The notes beneath the pieces are model-generated. The model searched no databases. It had not been told where the DNA came from and saw only the letters and a program-made list of their open reading frames with translations. This document shows, one piece after another, positions 11,261 to 25,718 of a stretch of DNA of 64,000 bases (position 1 is its first letter; every line of letters starts with the position of its first letter). Where the stretch lies: contig JALDNG010000008.1 of NCBI GenBank assembly GCA_024349245.1, positions 5,030,001-5,094,000 on the forward strand, given 5' to 3'. This stretch comes from Neodontobutis hainanensis. Lineage: Eukaryota > Chordata > Actinopteri > Gobiiformes > Odontobutidae. Made by a program: the position numbers and the translations under genes.

Positions 11261-14200
11261 TTTAGCAGATTTTCTGGCCCTTAAAACTGTCCTCTCTTAG
11301 TTCTGCACCAAAGCTTGCTGATTGGTCCACATACCCACATGGGCTGGAGCACTGACCAATAGAGTTGGGGTGGATCCTGGCTGTTGCTAAGGCACTTCAG
11401 AGGCAGAAAGCTGTCAGCGGTCTGCTTCCACCATTTCACTCCACTGCCCCTGAGCGCTTGTGTGGCTTCTCCCAAGCTCTCTGTTCAGTTCAGTGCATGT
11501 AGGGTCATCCGTCAGTGCTGCCTGCTTTTAATTGGCCCGCGGCGGGTGAAATGAACAGACGAGTGACGAATGCTTTTGCAATATAAGGCAAATAGGCTGG
11601 ACCACTCTTGTGAACCCAGAGCCAAAGTCCCACCTCCTTTGGTTATCTTGGCGCTTGATATTTGAGCTCAGCTGAACCCTTACAGTCCGTCTGTCAGCAT
11701 AACACCCTGCCTTTCTTTGCACTTCATTCAAGATTCTTGGCATTTTACTCAAGAGGTTCCTTATCAGAAAAGAAAGACTTGTTTACGTTTGTACTTTAAA
11801 GTGTGAAGACACATTTTGGTCAAAGGGAAAGAAATGGTTAACTACTGTGGTTAAGAATAGTAGTTCCTTCCTTTAAAAGCCACATGATGTTTCGTTACAC
11901 CCACAGACAGTCATAAACATTGCTTTAGGTATATATATTTCTTACAGCACTAGAGGTTGTAATATTACAAATACCACACAAAAACAGAGCAATAAAGAAT
12001 ATGTTATGTTTGTGAAGCTCTCAAAAAAAAGGCTAATTTTGCAGAAGACTTAAAACATTTCCTCTACTGTACTGGCAATGTTCCAACACTCACATGATCG
12101 CAACACACACACATGCCTACTGTATGCCACACACAGGAAGAGAGCAAAAGAAAGAGCTCCTCCATGTCTCTGTCTGCTATTATTCCCCTCCTCTTTTCCC
12201 GTCTATTCACAGCCAAATGTGATAGATAAGAGATTCGCCTCTCTCATTGGCTCAAGGCTCTGTACTGGCAGCGTGTTGGCCCACCCCTTTGGTCTCTGCA
12301 CATGGATCGTTCTGATCTGGTCGCCCGAGCATCAGAGAGTGGAGTGGAACCAGGAAGAGGAGGAAAGGGGAAGAAAGGAGCCAGGAGAGGATCGGGAGAG
12401 ACAAGGTGGTGAGGAGTGAAAGGGAGGAACAGGGGACAAGGGTCGAAGAGGGGCGTGAGGACCAAAGAGCAAACACCGAAAGAGGTAACAGGGCTCTGCA
12501 ATAGACTTCAGATGATGTGCTCTTAGCTTGCAGCTTCAAGTAAAAGTCTTGCATATAGTGACAGTCTATAGAATTGTGTGTGTTTGCTTTTTTTCTATTA
12601 GCTTATCCATTTCATTTTTGCCATGCATTGGTCTGGTGTGTTCTGTCTTGACTGAACATACTGCAGTGTATGTCTGCAGACCGCTGCACATTCATGCATG
12701 AAACACAGACACACTTACACACATTCAGTGCTCACGTGCAGACACAAAGTGTAGGAGCAGGAATTTGGAAATGATGAATGTAGAGGCAAAGGGGAACTGT
12801 TGCCGTTGCACTTGTGTTGTGGTTACAGCTGTACTCGCCTGGAACTGTTGAATAGCAGCTTCTGTGGGTGTAAGAGAGCGGATAGTAGTAAGCAGCTAAA
12901 GTACTATGATTAATCTTATTTGGAATCATGTCTAGACTTGGATACATTCTGGATTCTGGAGTTATCTTTTTTTCAGTCACCTTTGTAGTGTGTGGCCGGC
13001 TCAAGAAAAATCAACCAAAAAAAATCATTATTTAGATGTTTGATGTGCTATAAAAGATGCAGCTTCTGTACATTATCAGGTTAAATCAGTTGGTATTATC
13101 TCCAGCTTAGGCAGCCACCTGGATATATCATTCTAGGTTAACGTTCGCCTCACAAGGAAGCTGTCTGGCACACACACATACACACACAAACACTGCTATC
13201 TCTGAACCTGTTAACCGGATCCACTGCTTTTGTTCACAAATTTGTGAATATGAGGCATTGTTTAGTGAAAGACACCCCTCTTTCTTGTTCTTGACCTTGC
13301 CTTGGTACATTCCAGTACCCCTCAGAGGGCTGTGCTTTATGGAGCATACGCCGGGTGAAGCGGCTTTTATGGAAAGGGAGAAGGGGAAGGAGCTGTGTGA
13401 AGAGGGGCTGCGGGGATGTTATTTTTAGAAATCCGATACTGTATGTTGCTTTTCAGTGATTAAGACACTATTTTAGTCCCAGTTCTATTGATATGACACA
13501 CTGCACCACCATGGATTGGTGAGGGTTGTCTGTCTGTGTATGTGCTCAGTCGCTCCATCTGTTCCCACCATGTCTGCACTCCTCGTGTTAGTGAGCCTGG
13601 TTGTAGAAGCCACCAGAGACGGTCTGGTGCAGCCCATCCTTCCTTTTATGGCATAGGATCTGTATCCTTCCTGCAGTACACACACATGCACACATAAGCT
13701 CTCGAACACACATGAACAGTACATCTGCAACGGTTTGCTGCAGCCCACAAGAAGGATCAGACAGATATGGAATCATTTGACAGTGCTGTAATTAAGAGCG
13801 CAAATATAAATAATTTTAAAGAAGAGATTTTTACCAATGCAAAATCTAAATCCCTGGTATTTTATTCATTTCATTTATGTAACATAATTCAACACTGTGC
13901 AGCCCCCTCTCACTCTCACACACATGCAAACATTCCCCACCTTGCTGGAGGCCTTGCTCCCAGCTCTGGACGAAATGATATCATCGGTTGCCACGGATAC
14001 AAGGACACAGCGTGTAGGAAAGGAGGGAGGGTGAGGCAAAGGCAGGCATACACATAGCCTGAAAGAGAAAGAAGGCTTGGATATTGGGTATCAAGAAGGA
14101 TCTCTTTTGAAACAAGGAGTAAAGATCGACGTTATTGGCACCATAGTAGAAGTACAAAATGTATAGTCCTATAAAGAGAGAGGCCATTCTTGTTCACTTC

Positions 14201-15815
14201 CACTTGAGAATTTAGTATCTTTGTTTGGAGAGATTTAAACTGGCAGCAGCACTAACGACCCTGGAAAACATGTTTTAGCAAATGAAAACAAGGATAAGAG
14301 ATGGGGGAGAGACTGTGAACTCTGCAGCAGTAAATTCTTTCTGCCTTGTACTGACTGGGGTATTTCCTCACTCTATCTGCTGTGTGTTTCTCTGTGTTTT
14401 CCAAAAGCCAGCGGGAGTGAGCATGTCTATTTAAAGTGATCTGAGCCTGCAGAGGTCTGCTGTCTTGCAATCCACGCCTGACAGTCTCAAATTTGGACCA
14501 GAAAATCTGCCTCCTTTATTTTTTCAGCACTCATTGTAAGGTAACAACAATACATTTGTTTGTTGCAAATAAATATGTTTTATGCCAAATATGTTACAAC
14601 AGCCAGGAGCTATATTGTAAAATTGTCATGGAAGTTTCATGAGCCAAGTGGGTTTCTGCAGAGACATGAATGTATGCATAGCTATTCCACTGTAGTAAAA
14701 TACATGACCAGGGTTGCCTTGGTGATGAGAGAAGTGTTGTAGTTTTACCAGTTTTTGGCAGCTGACATTTAACACTGCCCATTTTAATTGCTGGATCCTG
14801 TGCTTGCGCTGCACATTCTTTGTCTTAGGTTATCCTGTTGTAAAACAACGCTTTTGCCTAACAGCAACTTAACCTCTTTGCACATGACATCATCTGGCCT
14901 CTGAGTTTGATTCCAGATGTCTTCAATGAACTCTGCACATATGGATTTAATAATGTAAGCACAGAGGCATTGTTAGGCAGAGTCAAATCCAAAATGCCGT
15001 TGACTAGCAGCTAGCCCCACAACAATGTATTAAAAAAAGTGAATTCCACAATGCAACTGGGAGGGTCTTAAACAGATGGTCTTTCTGATGTTGTTATAAT
15101 CTTCCCTGCAAAGCAAGCTTAGGGTTAAAAGAAAGAATAACAGTCTTTTCTTGTCAAACAAACACAACAATTGAAACATGGTGTCTCACAATGTATTGCT
15201 TCCAGCATAGCAAGCAGCAAGGAGGCAAGATTTTGCACAAGAACACTGCTGACCATGAATATTTCATCATGGATACATTATTTTATCATTAGTATAGTAC
15301 TGTTGGGTATCAGCTGGTAGCTGCAATGCTGACCTTATAAATACATTGAAAAAAAAAGGATGTAAGAGAGATTATCAAGCCATTTAAGAGCAGCTACAGT
15401 TTGTATAAAACCTAATGCTCCAAGTATATAAGGGCCCTTTGTGTCCACTTTCTTCTGTAAGAGTAAAATCTAATAGCTGACTCTAAAAAGCCTGGGGCCA
15501 TTGCAGAAAGAAATGTCTGTGTTGGGTTGCTCTACCTAATAAGAGGGAAATGCACTTTTAAGATGCTCACTTAGCTCATTCAACACTCACACTGAGCTTA
15601 TTATACCACAGTGGCAGTTTCACCACAAGAAAACCTTTGTGGAACAACCCTAAAAAAATCATCTGTCACTCTTCTTTAGAATAGACCATTAAAAAAATAA
15701 TGTTTCTTACTGAAAAGCGACCTGTAGCTGCCAAATGTACAGACATCTTCTCCTCAGTGCCTGGATTTTCTGGAGAGGAGTTCTGCACAGTCAGAGCTAC
15801 TTTTCAGCATCCCAT

Positions 15816-15900
15816 GTTAGATTAGATTAGATTCAACTTTATTGTCATTACACATGTACAATGCAACGAAATGCAGTTTAGGTCTAACCAGAAGTGCATT
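15816..15900. repeat. Interspersed-repeat fragment common in fish genomes
   Basis: AGATTAGATTAGATT followed by CAACTTTATTGTCATT and CAACGAAATGCAGTTT. This wording recurs across teleost introns as a short dispersed repeat. It was recognised from memory of the motif, not by a search, and the parent element was not identified. Confidence 0.4.
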
Positions 15901-16433
15901 AGCAGCAAGTGCAAGATATACAGTATTGCTTAAATAAATACGTTAGTTTGGACTAGGACTCAATTAGAAAATAAATGATTTTACACACGTGCAATCAGAC
16001 ATCTGTAAATGGGCATCAAACTCACAGAAGCAACAAAAGTCTGCTGGGATTCTTTTTCCTCTCTTTGTTCTTACTGTGAGGTTGCCATGGTCTTTCCTCT
16101 TAGTGCCATGTTTTTTTCTGTGTCTGCATGGCCACTGGCTGTGGAGGCTGCTGGGAAACAGTGATTAGAGAGAGGCAGAATGCACAATGCAGCTGTGGCT
16201 GACTGATGTTATGTCCACTGAACAGATCCACTGCAGCTGAAAAAACAGCACAGAAAATTACCTTTACCATAGATACACAATGACCAATACCAAAACAGAT
16301 GAAGTTATTTAGTTTTATGATTAAAATGCGTGGCATCATAGTTAATCATTATCATAAATTAAATAGTAAATATTCAACTTTTGCTGTCTGTGACTACTTA
16401 AATGCTAACAACACAATCTCTCTTTCAGGCTGC

Positions 16434-19400
16434 ATGTATCACCCAGCGGAGCTGTACTCAGGCCGCAACACATGGGACTCCTACCCAGCTGGAGGACCTA
16501 ACAGAGGACAGTGGCCTTCTGTAAACAGTCGGCCCTGGAGCAACACTCAAAGGTCAGCAATGCTAACTAAACCCATACTTTATGTGAACTGTTTTGTTTT
16601 AAAGACACGCAGCTCATACAGAGCTATTATTGTGGTTGGGTTTCAGGATGTTACTGGTAAAACCAGTTTTTGTCAAAGGGATAAGAGGGAAGGTGAAGAC
16701 CTTTCATTTACAAACAACTCAATGAACACTGGCATAGCTGAGGAAAATTGCATCACATGGGAAGTAGAAAGTACAACAATTTAAGACTGTCCCTGTATAA
16801 GGGTCATCCCCACAGGTGGGCAGCAGAATAGATGTCTGGGCTGATTCAGGATAAGCAGCTCTTTATAAGCTGACTGATTAACTGGCAGTAATGAGCATAT
16901 TCGTCACTTCTCTCACTTCAGCTGCAGCTGGGAGCGTGTGTCCATCTGCAGTGTAAAAACAGGACTCTGGTGTGGATGTAAAGAATATTATTGTGACTTG
17001 AGCTGTGTGTGTGTGTGTCTGGTTTTGGCTTCAGGAATAATCATGACTGAAAACAAATCCCAACAATCCTTAAACAAAATGCAGAACAATTTACAATTTT
17101 CGAGGTTAAATATGTGCATGTAGACACTCATTATTAAAGCTGTTTAGTAACTGAGGGATTTGTACATATGTGGATGTTCTCATCTGAATTTTAGGCACAT
17201 GGTAAATGAACTCAATGATCCAAATGCTTGTTAAGCACAACATACTGTACTTCTAAGCTATGTAGGTGACTAGCCAGTTGTGGTTTATTTTAATATATTT
17301 TAAAGGTTTAAGGTTGTGCTTTACCCTCTACACATCAATATTTCCCATGGCTCATTAGAGTCTTTAAAAATAAAATGTTGCAGTTAGTGGTTCTTTGCAA
17401 AGCTCTTCTTGACATTTTAGTCCTTAATTGTTACAATCTGGACTGCAAAGCAAAGGTAATGAAATAAGAACGTGTCTACTTAAAGGAGAAAGGAGAGCAT
17501 CCATGGAGATAAGACAAACAAAAGCAGTAACTTAGAAGAATGAAAGACAATATTACATTGCCTTCAAATGAGTGTTGTTATGTCCCTGTAGCAACACCAC
17601 TATTTCATTTTAACTATGCTACTCTCCTGAGACACCATCACCTTTTTATATTTATGTGAACAATAATTATCATGTCTACTTTTATAGATGCCAAGAGGGG
17701 CGCAACCAGTCACATCATCCACCTTCAAGCCGTCTTTATAATAGGTTTGTTACACTTCAGAGTTGTGTTTTTTACAGTCATCACTTGGCATTTTTGTTGC
17801 TTTAATCAGTTTTTTGTTTTACTCAGGGAGGACCGACCAGTCAGTCATGTCCAAGACAAGGGTCTTCCCAAGGGGCACAGACATCCTGCACGTCTTTGGG
17901 ATGGCAAAGAGCAGCCAAATGAAGCCCAGATCTGGCACCACGACTCTACACGTTCATTCCACAACCGAGCTGGCAGTGGTTATCTAACAGGACCAGGAGA
18001 CTACACAAACTGGAACAACAATGGTAACTCTCTGGTAAGACCTGCTGAGCTATGAAATATATATATATTGTTTTATACTGCAGTCGTCATCTCTTGAAAT
18101 GTTGATGTTGGCTATCTGTGTTAGCCCCTTCATCGCAGCAGAGAACACCCAGCACTGCCAGAGAGATTTCCCCCCTCAGAATGCAGAAGGAGCTTTCCAG
18201 GTCGAATGTTAAACAACAGACCAGGACCCTGGAAACGACCAGCCCTCCACCAGCGGAGAGACCAGTTTCACCAGCACAGCCCACCTCAACCTTTGTCCCC
18301 TCGGGAAGAGTGTCTGATCAAAAGGAGAAGGGACTCTGAACAGGTAAGGTCATGTGACCAAGGGCCAGCAGTTTTTTAAACAGCAGACAAGTGCTGGTGT
18401 GGAGCCTCACGTCACTAGGCTGCTGTGCAGTGAGAGATGAAACAATACTCTGCATGGGTTTTGTTTCTATGACAACATATAACCACTATGTCTGCCCATA
18501 TTAACACAGACACTGGAAAAGCCTTTTGCTCTATGACTGCTCAGCTTCATAAATTCTACCTGGAAAAAAATGTACCCAAATGTTACTAATTCTTTAATTT
18601 TTCATTATTTCAATCTGTTCTATTTCAGTCATCTCATCCTGGAACAAGGCATATAACGGTACTTGCCCATCCTCCAACAACTCCACGCCTCCATCGCAGC
18701 AACCAAGATGAGTGGAAACCTCCAAGTGAAAGGCCAGGCCATTCCCAACATTCTGATTGTAGGCCCTTATCATCTCAGCATCAGGTGCACACATATTGTG
18801 GCTCAGATCTGTAAGACATTAGTATTAAAACTAAACACACTAAAACATCAGGCTGAATATTTGCAGGAAACCTTTAAACCTCGCACTGGAGGAAACAGCA
18901 ATCTAACGTCTCCAAGCAGAAGCTGTGGCAGCCGACCACCGCCTCCTGGAGGCAGGGGAAAGGATGAGCGCAAAATGTCCTCTTCACCAGCAGATCACAC
19001 CCGTGTGCCTTATAGCCACCAGAATCATCATTCCCACCATCAGCGGCACACTGGCCACAGCAGAGCTCAACAGCACAACACCCCCCTGCACCCTGTGGTG
19101 GAGAAGGACTCACGGAGCCATCACCACAAACAAAGCACAGTGAGACATCTTACTTCTACAGAGTAAACATAGATATTTTTTGTGGATTTGTTTAAAAGTA
19201 AGTCGAGTCATAGACTGAACACTCTATGACAGTGGGGCCTGGGAATATTGAGTTAGCTTACCATCATATACAGTATATAAAAAAAATCAATATTTAGAAT
19301 GAGGCAATGATATTTTACTAAATCTGCACATAAATCAATAAATGTTTTATTTTATTCTCCAGGAGGCTCAGCGCAGGGGAAATTCAAGGGATTCTGGTCC

Positions 19401-22400
19401 CTCGAAGTCCTCTGCTCCAGACTCGCCTTCATCCACCCAAAACGGACATTCCACTGTCAATATTTCAACTGTCACAGCCAGCCTACCTTTGCATGGGAGA
19501 GACGGTTCACCAGTCTCTCTCCAGAGCAATCCTGGCCAAAGTGTACATCAGAAACTCCACCGAAGTCCCAGTCATAGTCCGATTTCCAGCCCTTCATTTA
19601 CACCATCCACTGCCGGAAGCATGGGCCCTAAATCCAGCTCCTCAGACAAAAACAGAAAGTCTTCACAGCACCTCTTTTCTCAACAGTTGTCTCACAGGTC
19701 CACAGAAAACCAGCCCGAGAAGAAGATGAAAGAGAGTAAAACTGAAAGCAAACACAAAGATAAAAATGATAGAACAGGTGGAAGCACACACAAAACAAAC
19801 AGAAAGGCAGACGAAATAAAAAGGCGGAAGAAAAAAGAAGAAAAAACATTGGATGAGAGGAAGAAAAAAAGAAATAAAGCATTACAAAAAGACTGTAAGT
19901 TGGGTTCAAAAGAAATAGTTACTTTTATCTCGAGATGCAATTCTTCAGGAGAGGCCAAAGCAAATAAAGCGGAGAATCACAAGCACAGGGAGAGGAGTGA
20001 AGGAGCTGACAAGGCACCCCACAGACTGACTGCAAATGCTCAGAATGCTTCAGAGATTCACTCATCCCCTGGTAGAGCCAGATACAACTCACCAAAGCCA
20101 TCCCTAAAATCTGATAATCACAAAACCTCCAAAAAGAACAGCTCAAAAGTTCACTTAAAGAAAAAACTCAAGCGGCCTTTACATTTAAAAAGCAGCCCCA
20201 GAGAAGATAAATCAAGTAAGAAGGCCACAGATGCTTCACTTCCATCAGAGGAAAAGCTAAAAGGTAATTCCAATGATACTCTTCCTTCCTTGTTGTATAA
20301 AGCCTTAGAGCCACTCAGTACAGCATGCGCTGTTAGCTTAGAGCAGACCGTCCGTGGGAAAGAAATTGGGAAGAGACCTGCTCTCAGTGCCCCAGATCTG
20401 CAGCCTGTAGCCATCTTGGGGAGTGTGAGGGATTCTGTGGACAATCCTGCTAATAGTCCACCTGTGCTCAGCTGGCAAGGCTCTCCGGTATCCATTGAAG
20501 AAGAGGATGAACTCGAAAAGGGAGTGTTAAGTAGACCTGTCCTGCAACCCAGCCCAACACAGTGCTACTCTCCCTCTTCTGGAGATAGCGAAGGCATAGA
20601 AGAAATCTCTAAGGAGGCCTGCGAGGCTGAACTCTGCAGCACAAGCGTTTCTGAGCTTCCCAAACCAGCTGCAGTTAAAGAGGACCCGAAGGTGGTCAAT
20701 AAGAATGAGGTGCACAATCATAAAACAGGAATGGATGATGTCTTCAAAAGCTTGGCCACATTTCTTGGAGGAAAGAGAATCCCTTCTCGGGGCGGGCCAT
20801 TTGGCGGTCCTCCTGGTATTGACACAAGAGGCGTGAAATACTCCTCATCTCTCTCAATAGAACCAGACATCCACTGTCTTGAGAATCTGGATTCCTCCAC
20901 TTCTTTAAAACCCACCCAGTTATCAACTCACGCTACCTCAGACACATATTTAAGTCAGTCTCTCAAAGACAACCCCGTACAGGAAAGACAGAAGGACAAT
21001 GGTAACATTATTAAATTGGAAGTGACAGACAACAATATGGAGAGAAAATCAGAGAGGACTCAGCCCCCTCTTTTGGCCGGCTCACTTAGCGCTGAGTTCA
21101 CACTAACCACCACGCATACAACTGCACTGACAGGTTTTCTTACCATCCCTACCAAAACAGAGAGAGAAAACACTGCAAAGCAAGGGTGCCCTGACCTGGC
21201 TAGAAAAAGAAAACACCAGAGTGAAGATGGAAATCATAAAGAAGAGGTAAAGACTAAGAAAAACAAGGTCGAAAGCAGCACTGTTTGTAATAAAAACATT
21301 GCAAATGAAATGCCGGTTTCGTTTTCCGTGCCAGTCATCTGCAGAGACCTGCTCAAATGCCAGATTCCTCAGAAAAATAAAATTTTACACGGTAAAGATA
21401 GCCAAACAGAAAAGCCACACACAGGTAGCACTGAGGCCACCCAAAAAACATTAAAAAGGGAACAAGCGGGTGAGAATAACGTATCGCAGGCAGCTGGAAA
21501 AACAACCTCGAGGTCAGCTATAACAATCAACACGTCAAAATTATCTGTCTCCACACCAGCAGGAAAATCCCCCAACTTATTACCTCCAGTGGAATCCCTG
21601 AAACTGAAAGCATTAACTATGGGCCTGTCCAAGGAGCTAAAGATCCTTTTGGTGAGAGTAAAGAGTGATGGAAGACAAACATTCAACATCGCTGAAGTGG
21701 AGGAGCAGCGAATCCCACTGTCCACGATCAGCATTCAGAACACAGGCTCTGAACTGATCAAAGCCTGCAAGTGAGTGTAGCATCTAATATTAATGTTTGA
21801 AGCCGTGACATCAAAATATGTGCTACATGATGAGTAATGTCTTTAATGCTTTTTATCTCTCTGTTCCAGGGGTACCAGGGTGAAGGGGAAATTCAAGGAG
21901 TCTTACCTGCTCCCAGCCTTTTCTGTAAAGCCCAACATTGGAATCCAGACTCTCATTCCTCGAGAAAAACTCAACCCTCCCACCCCGAGTATTTATGTAA
22001 GTCCCCCACAAGCCATACAACACCATCAGCATGTCTCATGTACCGTTCTGTGCAAATTGCAAACAGAAACAATCAGAAAAAAAATGCTTGTTTAGGATAA
22101 AGGTACAATTATTCAATGTGACTTTAACCTCAGACTGGAGCGTCATCACCATCAGCATGGACACTCTCAAAGAGAAATGAGTGAGAATGACTGTTTATGC
22201 CAGTGCTGATGGTGATATTGACCGAACTGCCAATCATTTGCCAATAAATGGTGCTGTTTTGTTTTCAGTTAGAGAGCAAGAGAGATGCCTTCTCCCCAGT
22301 TCTCCTTCAGTTCTGCACCAATCCTAAAAATGCTGTCACTGTCATCAGAGGCCTTGCTGGCTCCCTCCGCCTTAGTAAGTTTAGACGCTTATTTATACAC

Positions 22401-25400
22401 GTATTTTCATGTTTATGTTTCAAAAAGGACATTCCCAACAAGTACCACCAACAAACAAATACTTTTAAATTGTAATAAGGTACTACATTGTAGTCTAAGA
22501 TGGATGTATATACATCAAACCAACAAAACCAAATAATAAAAAACGAAACATTTAATACATTTGATTAATATTAAATGTGGAGCCCTTTTTCTCACTTTGT
22601 GGGTGACTGAGGCCCTGCATATATCACACAAACTGTTTCATGCACGTTGTTTATTAGTGCTCCAGCTGCAGTTCCATCTGTGCGCTCATTTTTATTATAT
22701 TATATTTTAACTTAGGGTCTCATTAACTTCTCTAAATAAACACATCAAAATAGAAAAAAAAACAGTGACAAAATAACTATGCACAAAATATGAGGAAGGT
22801 TCTTTAGCTTGATACCAAAGATTTTCATAATTTGTGCTTTGCCTTTTCCCTATGTGAGATCTTGGACTATTCTCCACTAAATCCTTAGTGGAGGCCAATG
22901 CGGACCATGCAGTGGAGGTGAGGACTCAAGTTCAACAGCCTGCCGATGAGAACTGGGATACTAAAGGCTCCTTACAGACATGGCCCTGTGAAAGCAGCCG
23001 CTCACACACAACCATCGCCAAATATGCTCAGTATCAGGCTTCCAGTTTTCAAGAGAGTCTACAGGTAGACATGTTCCCTCATTGAAACAACACATTGACA
23101 CTAAAAAAAACAAAGCTATTCCAATTCCATCTAAATTTTAAAGCTGCGAACTTGTGTGCTAAGCTCATGTAGATATCTTACAGGATGAGAAAGAGAGTGA
23201 GAATGAAGAGGAAGATGAGCAAGACAAGTCCCCTGAACCATCAGCTGCGACAAAAACTGCTCTGTCACCAGCCAACAGTAAAGGCAGTTGTGTATCTGCG
23301 GCTAGTAATGCCCAGCCTGGTCACCAGATTACTAGGTTAGCTAGAACTCAAGTCATGATACTTTTAAGCATTCATCATACATTTTACATTAGCACTGACT
23401 TGAGTCTTGATTCTTTTTTTTTTTCAGCTCAGAGCAGAAACAAATAGGAAAGATCATTAAATTTGGGACCAACATTGATCTGTCTGACCCTAAAAGGTAG
23501 GGTTTTCATTAGGGCTGCACAGTATTACAGTAAACTATGAATGTATCACATTTGCCAGGCCTTTTGCACATCCGACTGTAGTTAGTGCATATTCCCTGTG
23601 CTCTACTTTTCAGTTCATTGATAGAGGTCTGAGTTTTATCATTTTGTCTCACCTGTTGTGTTTAATCAGGTGGAAACCCCAGCTGCAGGAGCTGCTGAAG
23701 CTGCCAGCGTTCATGCGAGTTGAATCCAGCAACAACATGCTGAGTCATGTGGGTCACACCATCCTGGGCATGAACACCGTCCAACTCTACATGAAGGTGC
23801 CAGGCAGTCGCACTCCAGGTCAGAATTTACCCAAGACACTCTGTCAATGCTCTTTTTTAAAAGCAAATGTTTTCTAATGTTTCTGGCATAGATTAACCTT
23901 GTATAACCTCATCAGGGCATCAAGAAAACAACAATTTCTGCTCAGTCAACATCAATATTGGGCCTGGTGACTGTGAGTGGTTTGCTGTCCATGAACATTA
24001 CTGGGAAGACATCAACAAATTCTGTGAAAAGTGAGTATAAATCCTCTAAATTTCTAAACTCAATATGTGTAAGCAACGCCTTTCTTTGTTTGTCTTCAGG
24101 CATGATGTAGACTACCTAACAGGGTCATGGTGGCCGGTCCTTGAAGACCTCTATAGCTCCAATATCCCTGTTTACCGCTTCATCCAGAGACCGGGCGACC
24201 TGGTGTGGATCAATGCAGGGACTGTGCACTGGGTTCAGGCCGTGGGCTGGTGCAACAACATTGCCTGGAATGTGGGACCCCTAAACTGTGAGTTACAAAG
24301 CAAGGTGACATCTAAAATTACTAATTCAGTATACTGTAGGAGTGAACTTGTTGCCTACCTTCAGCCGTGGCTGTTTGTGTTTTTTTTCTCCCTCAGCATA
24401 CCAGTATCAGCTTGCTCTGGAGCGCTTTGAATGGAACGAGGTGAAGAAGGTTAAGTCAATTGTCCCAATGATCCACGTTTCATGGAATGTGGCCCGCACC
24501 ATCAAGATTACAGACCCAGACACTTTCAAAATGATCAAGTAAGATGTATTTTCTAAAAGTAACTTTGCAGAATCTGCACCTACCGAGAGCAATCACCCTA
24601 CTGCAAATGTGTGGAGAGTTGTGTTAATGTGAAGGGCTTTAGTGAGATGGCAGCGTGCTCTGTAACTAAGTTGAACTGTAACCTGAGATAGATAGAGGAG
24701 TAGTTGTCAAGCCTGGCACACAGTTGCGTCCAGAGGAGGGGTTACACTCACTGCTTCATGTGACAAGACCATTATTATTTAAGTAGTTAAAGTGTTCATA
24801 GTTTAATGGTTTTGAAGCTATATTTTTAAGTAAGTTTTTAATCTGTTAAAACATTTCCCCTCCCCTCCACAAATTATCCAGACACTGCCTGATGCAATCC
24901 ATCAAGCACATCCAGATTCTCAGAGACCAGCTGGTTGCTGTTGGGAAGAAAATCTCCTACCAGAGCCGTGTGAAAGATGAACCGGCTTATTATTGCAATG
25001 AGTGTGATGTAAGTGCCTTTTTCTTTTACCTGGTAGTGGATACATTGTTTATATTCATACCTGACGTGTGTATTTGTGCAGGTGGAGGTGTTTGACCTGC
25101 TGTTTGTGACGAGTGAAAACAGCAGTAAAAAGTCCTACGTGGTGCATTGCGAGCACTGCGCCCGAATGAAGAGTCCGTCTCTGACAGGAGTAGTGGTGCT
25201 TGAACAGTATCGGGTAGAGGAGCTAATGAGAACCTACGACAGCTTCAGTTTGGTCAGTCTGACTTTACAGAAATGTGATTACTGTATTAAGTGCATCTTA
25301 AACTGTGATTTGGTTGCATCTACTGGAAAAATTTCAGATTGCATTGACGTCACCCTATAGTTGGTATTTTAATCTTAGTTTGACCCTTGCTTTCAAAACA

Positions 25401-25718
25401 TAAAAACTTTGAAAGACTATGAGAATATGTCTACTTGGGGCAATGTTTATTTTTCTCTTAGACATCAGGGGTCTAGTAAAGTACTGTTACCTGTATTACA
25501 AATGCAGACTTCCCAGAAACAAGACTCAAAAAATTTTGAGGAAGCAGTCACACTCACTATTACCCACTTCTGTGTAACTAATTTACCAGTATGCCCCTCA
25601 AATATTTGAAAGAAATCCTTAGTCTCTCCAGCGTTGTCCAGGTTACTATTAGTTTGCTTTCCTAACTCTTTTTTTCTTTTTCACCCTGCTGCAGGTGCCA
25701 CCGCAAATCTCAAAGTGA
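16434..25718 (+). CDS. kdm6b: Lysine demethylase 6B (JMJD3), complete 19-exon coding region
   Basis: Nuclear Fe(II)/2-oxoglutarate dioxygenase that removes methyl groups from H3K27me3/me2. Exons: 16434-16552, 17688-17744, 17827-18023, 18153-18343, 18629-18784, 18867-19139, 19363-21770, 21870-21996, 22269-22374, 22859-23064, 23184-23335, 23428-23496, 23670-23818, 23916-24030, 24100-24287, 24397-24538, 24882-25008, 25082-25252, 25695-25718. They sum to 1658 codons (human is 1643). The N-terminal half is disordered, His/Pro/Ser/Lys-rich. The C-terminal half holds a near-complete JmjC domain with iron ligands H1405 and E1407 (in HQE) and H1485 (in GTVHW), spaced 80 apart as in human. It is followed by a zinc-binding module with CNEC at 1590-1593 and CEHC at 1617-1620. 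The start ATG lies five bases into its exon. The exon 3/4 junction is the least certain join. Confidence 0.93.

Larger units (their letters stand above)
9661..16428. other. Non-coding region upstream of kdm6b coding exons
   Basis: No coding exon recognised in 6.8 kb. The first kdm6b coding exon starts with a splice acceptor, so at least one untranslated kdm6b exon should lie here. A purine-rich stretch at about 12340-12484 ending at a GAG|GTAACA donor is one candidate, but nothing proves it. Also present are two CTCF-like motifs (10722 and 11245) and a fish interspersed-repeat fragment (15816-15900). Open frames here are short and without family match. Confidence 0.55.

Noticed and set aside
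12078..12554. Overlapping frames on both strands around 12.1-12.5 kb
   Set aside because: They reflect a purine-rich tract with few stops; no homology or start context supports them.
19628..19958. Minus-strand ORFs of 88-93 codons rich in Phe/Leu/Ser
   Set aside because: They are the antisense of the Lys/Ser-rich kdm6b exon; the hydrophobic composition is a by-product.
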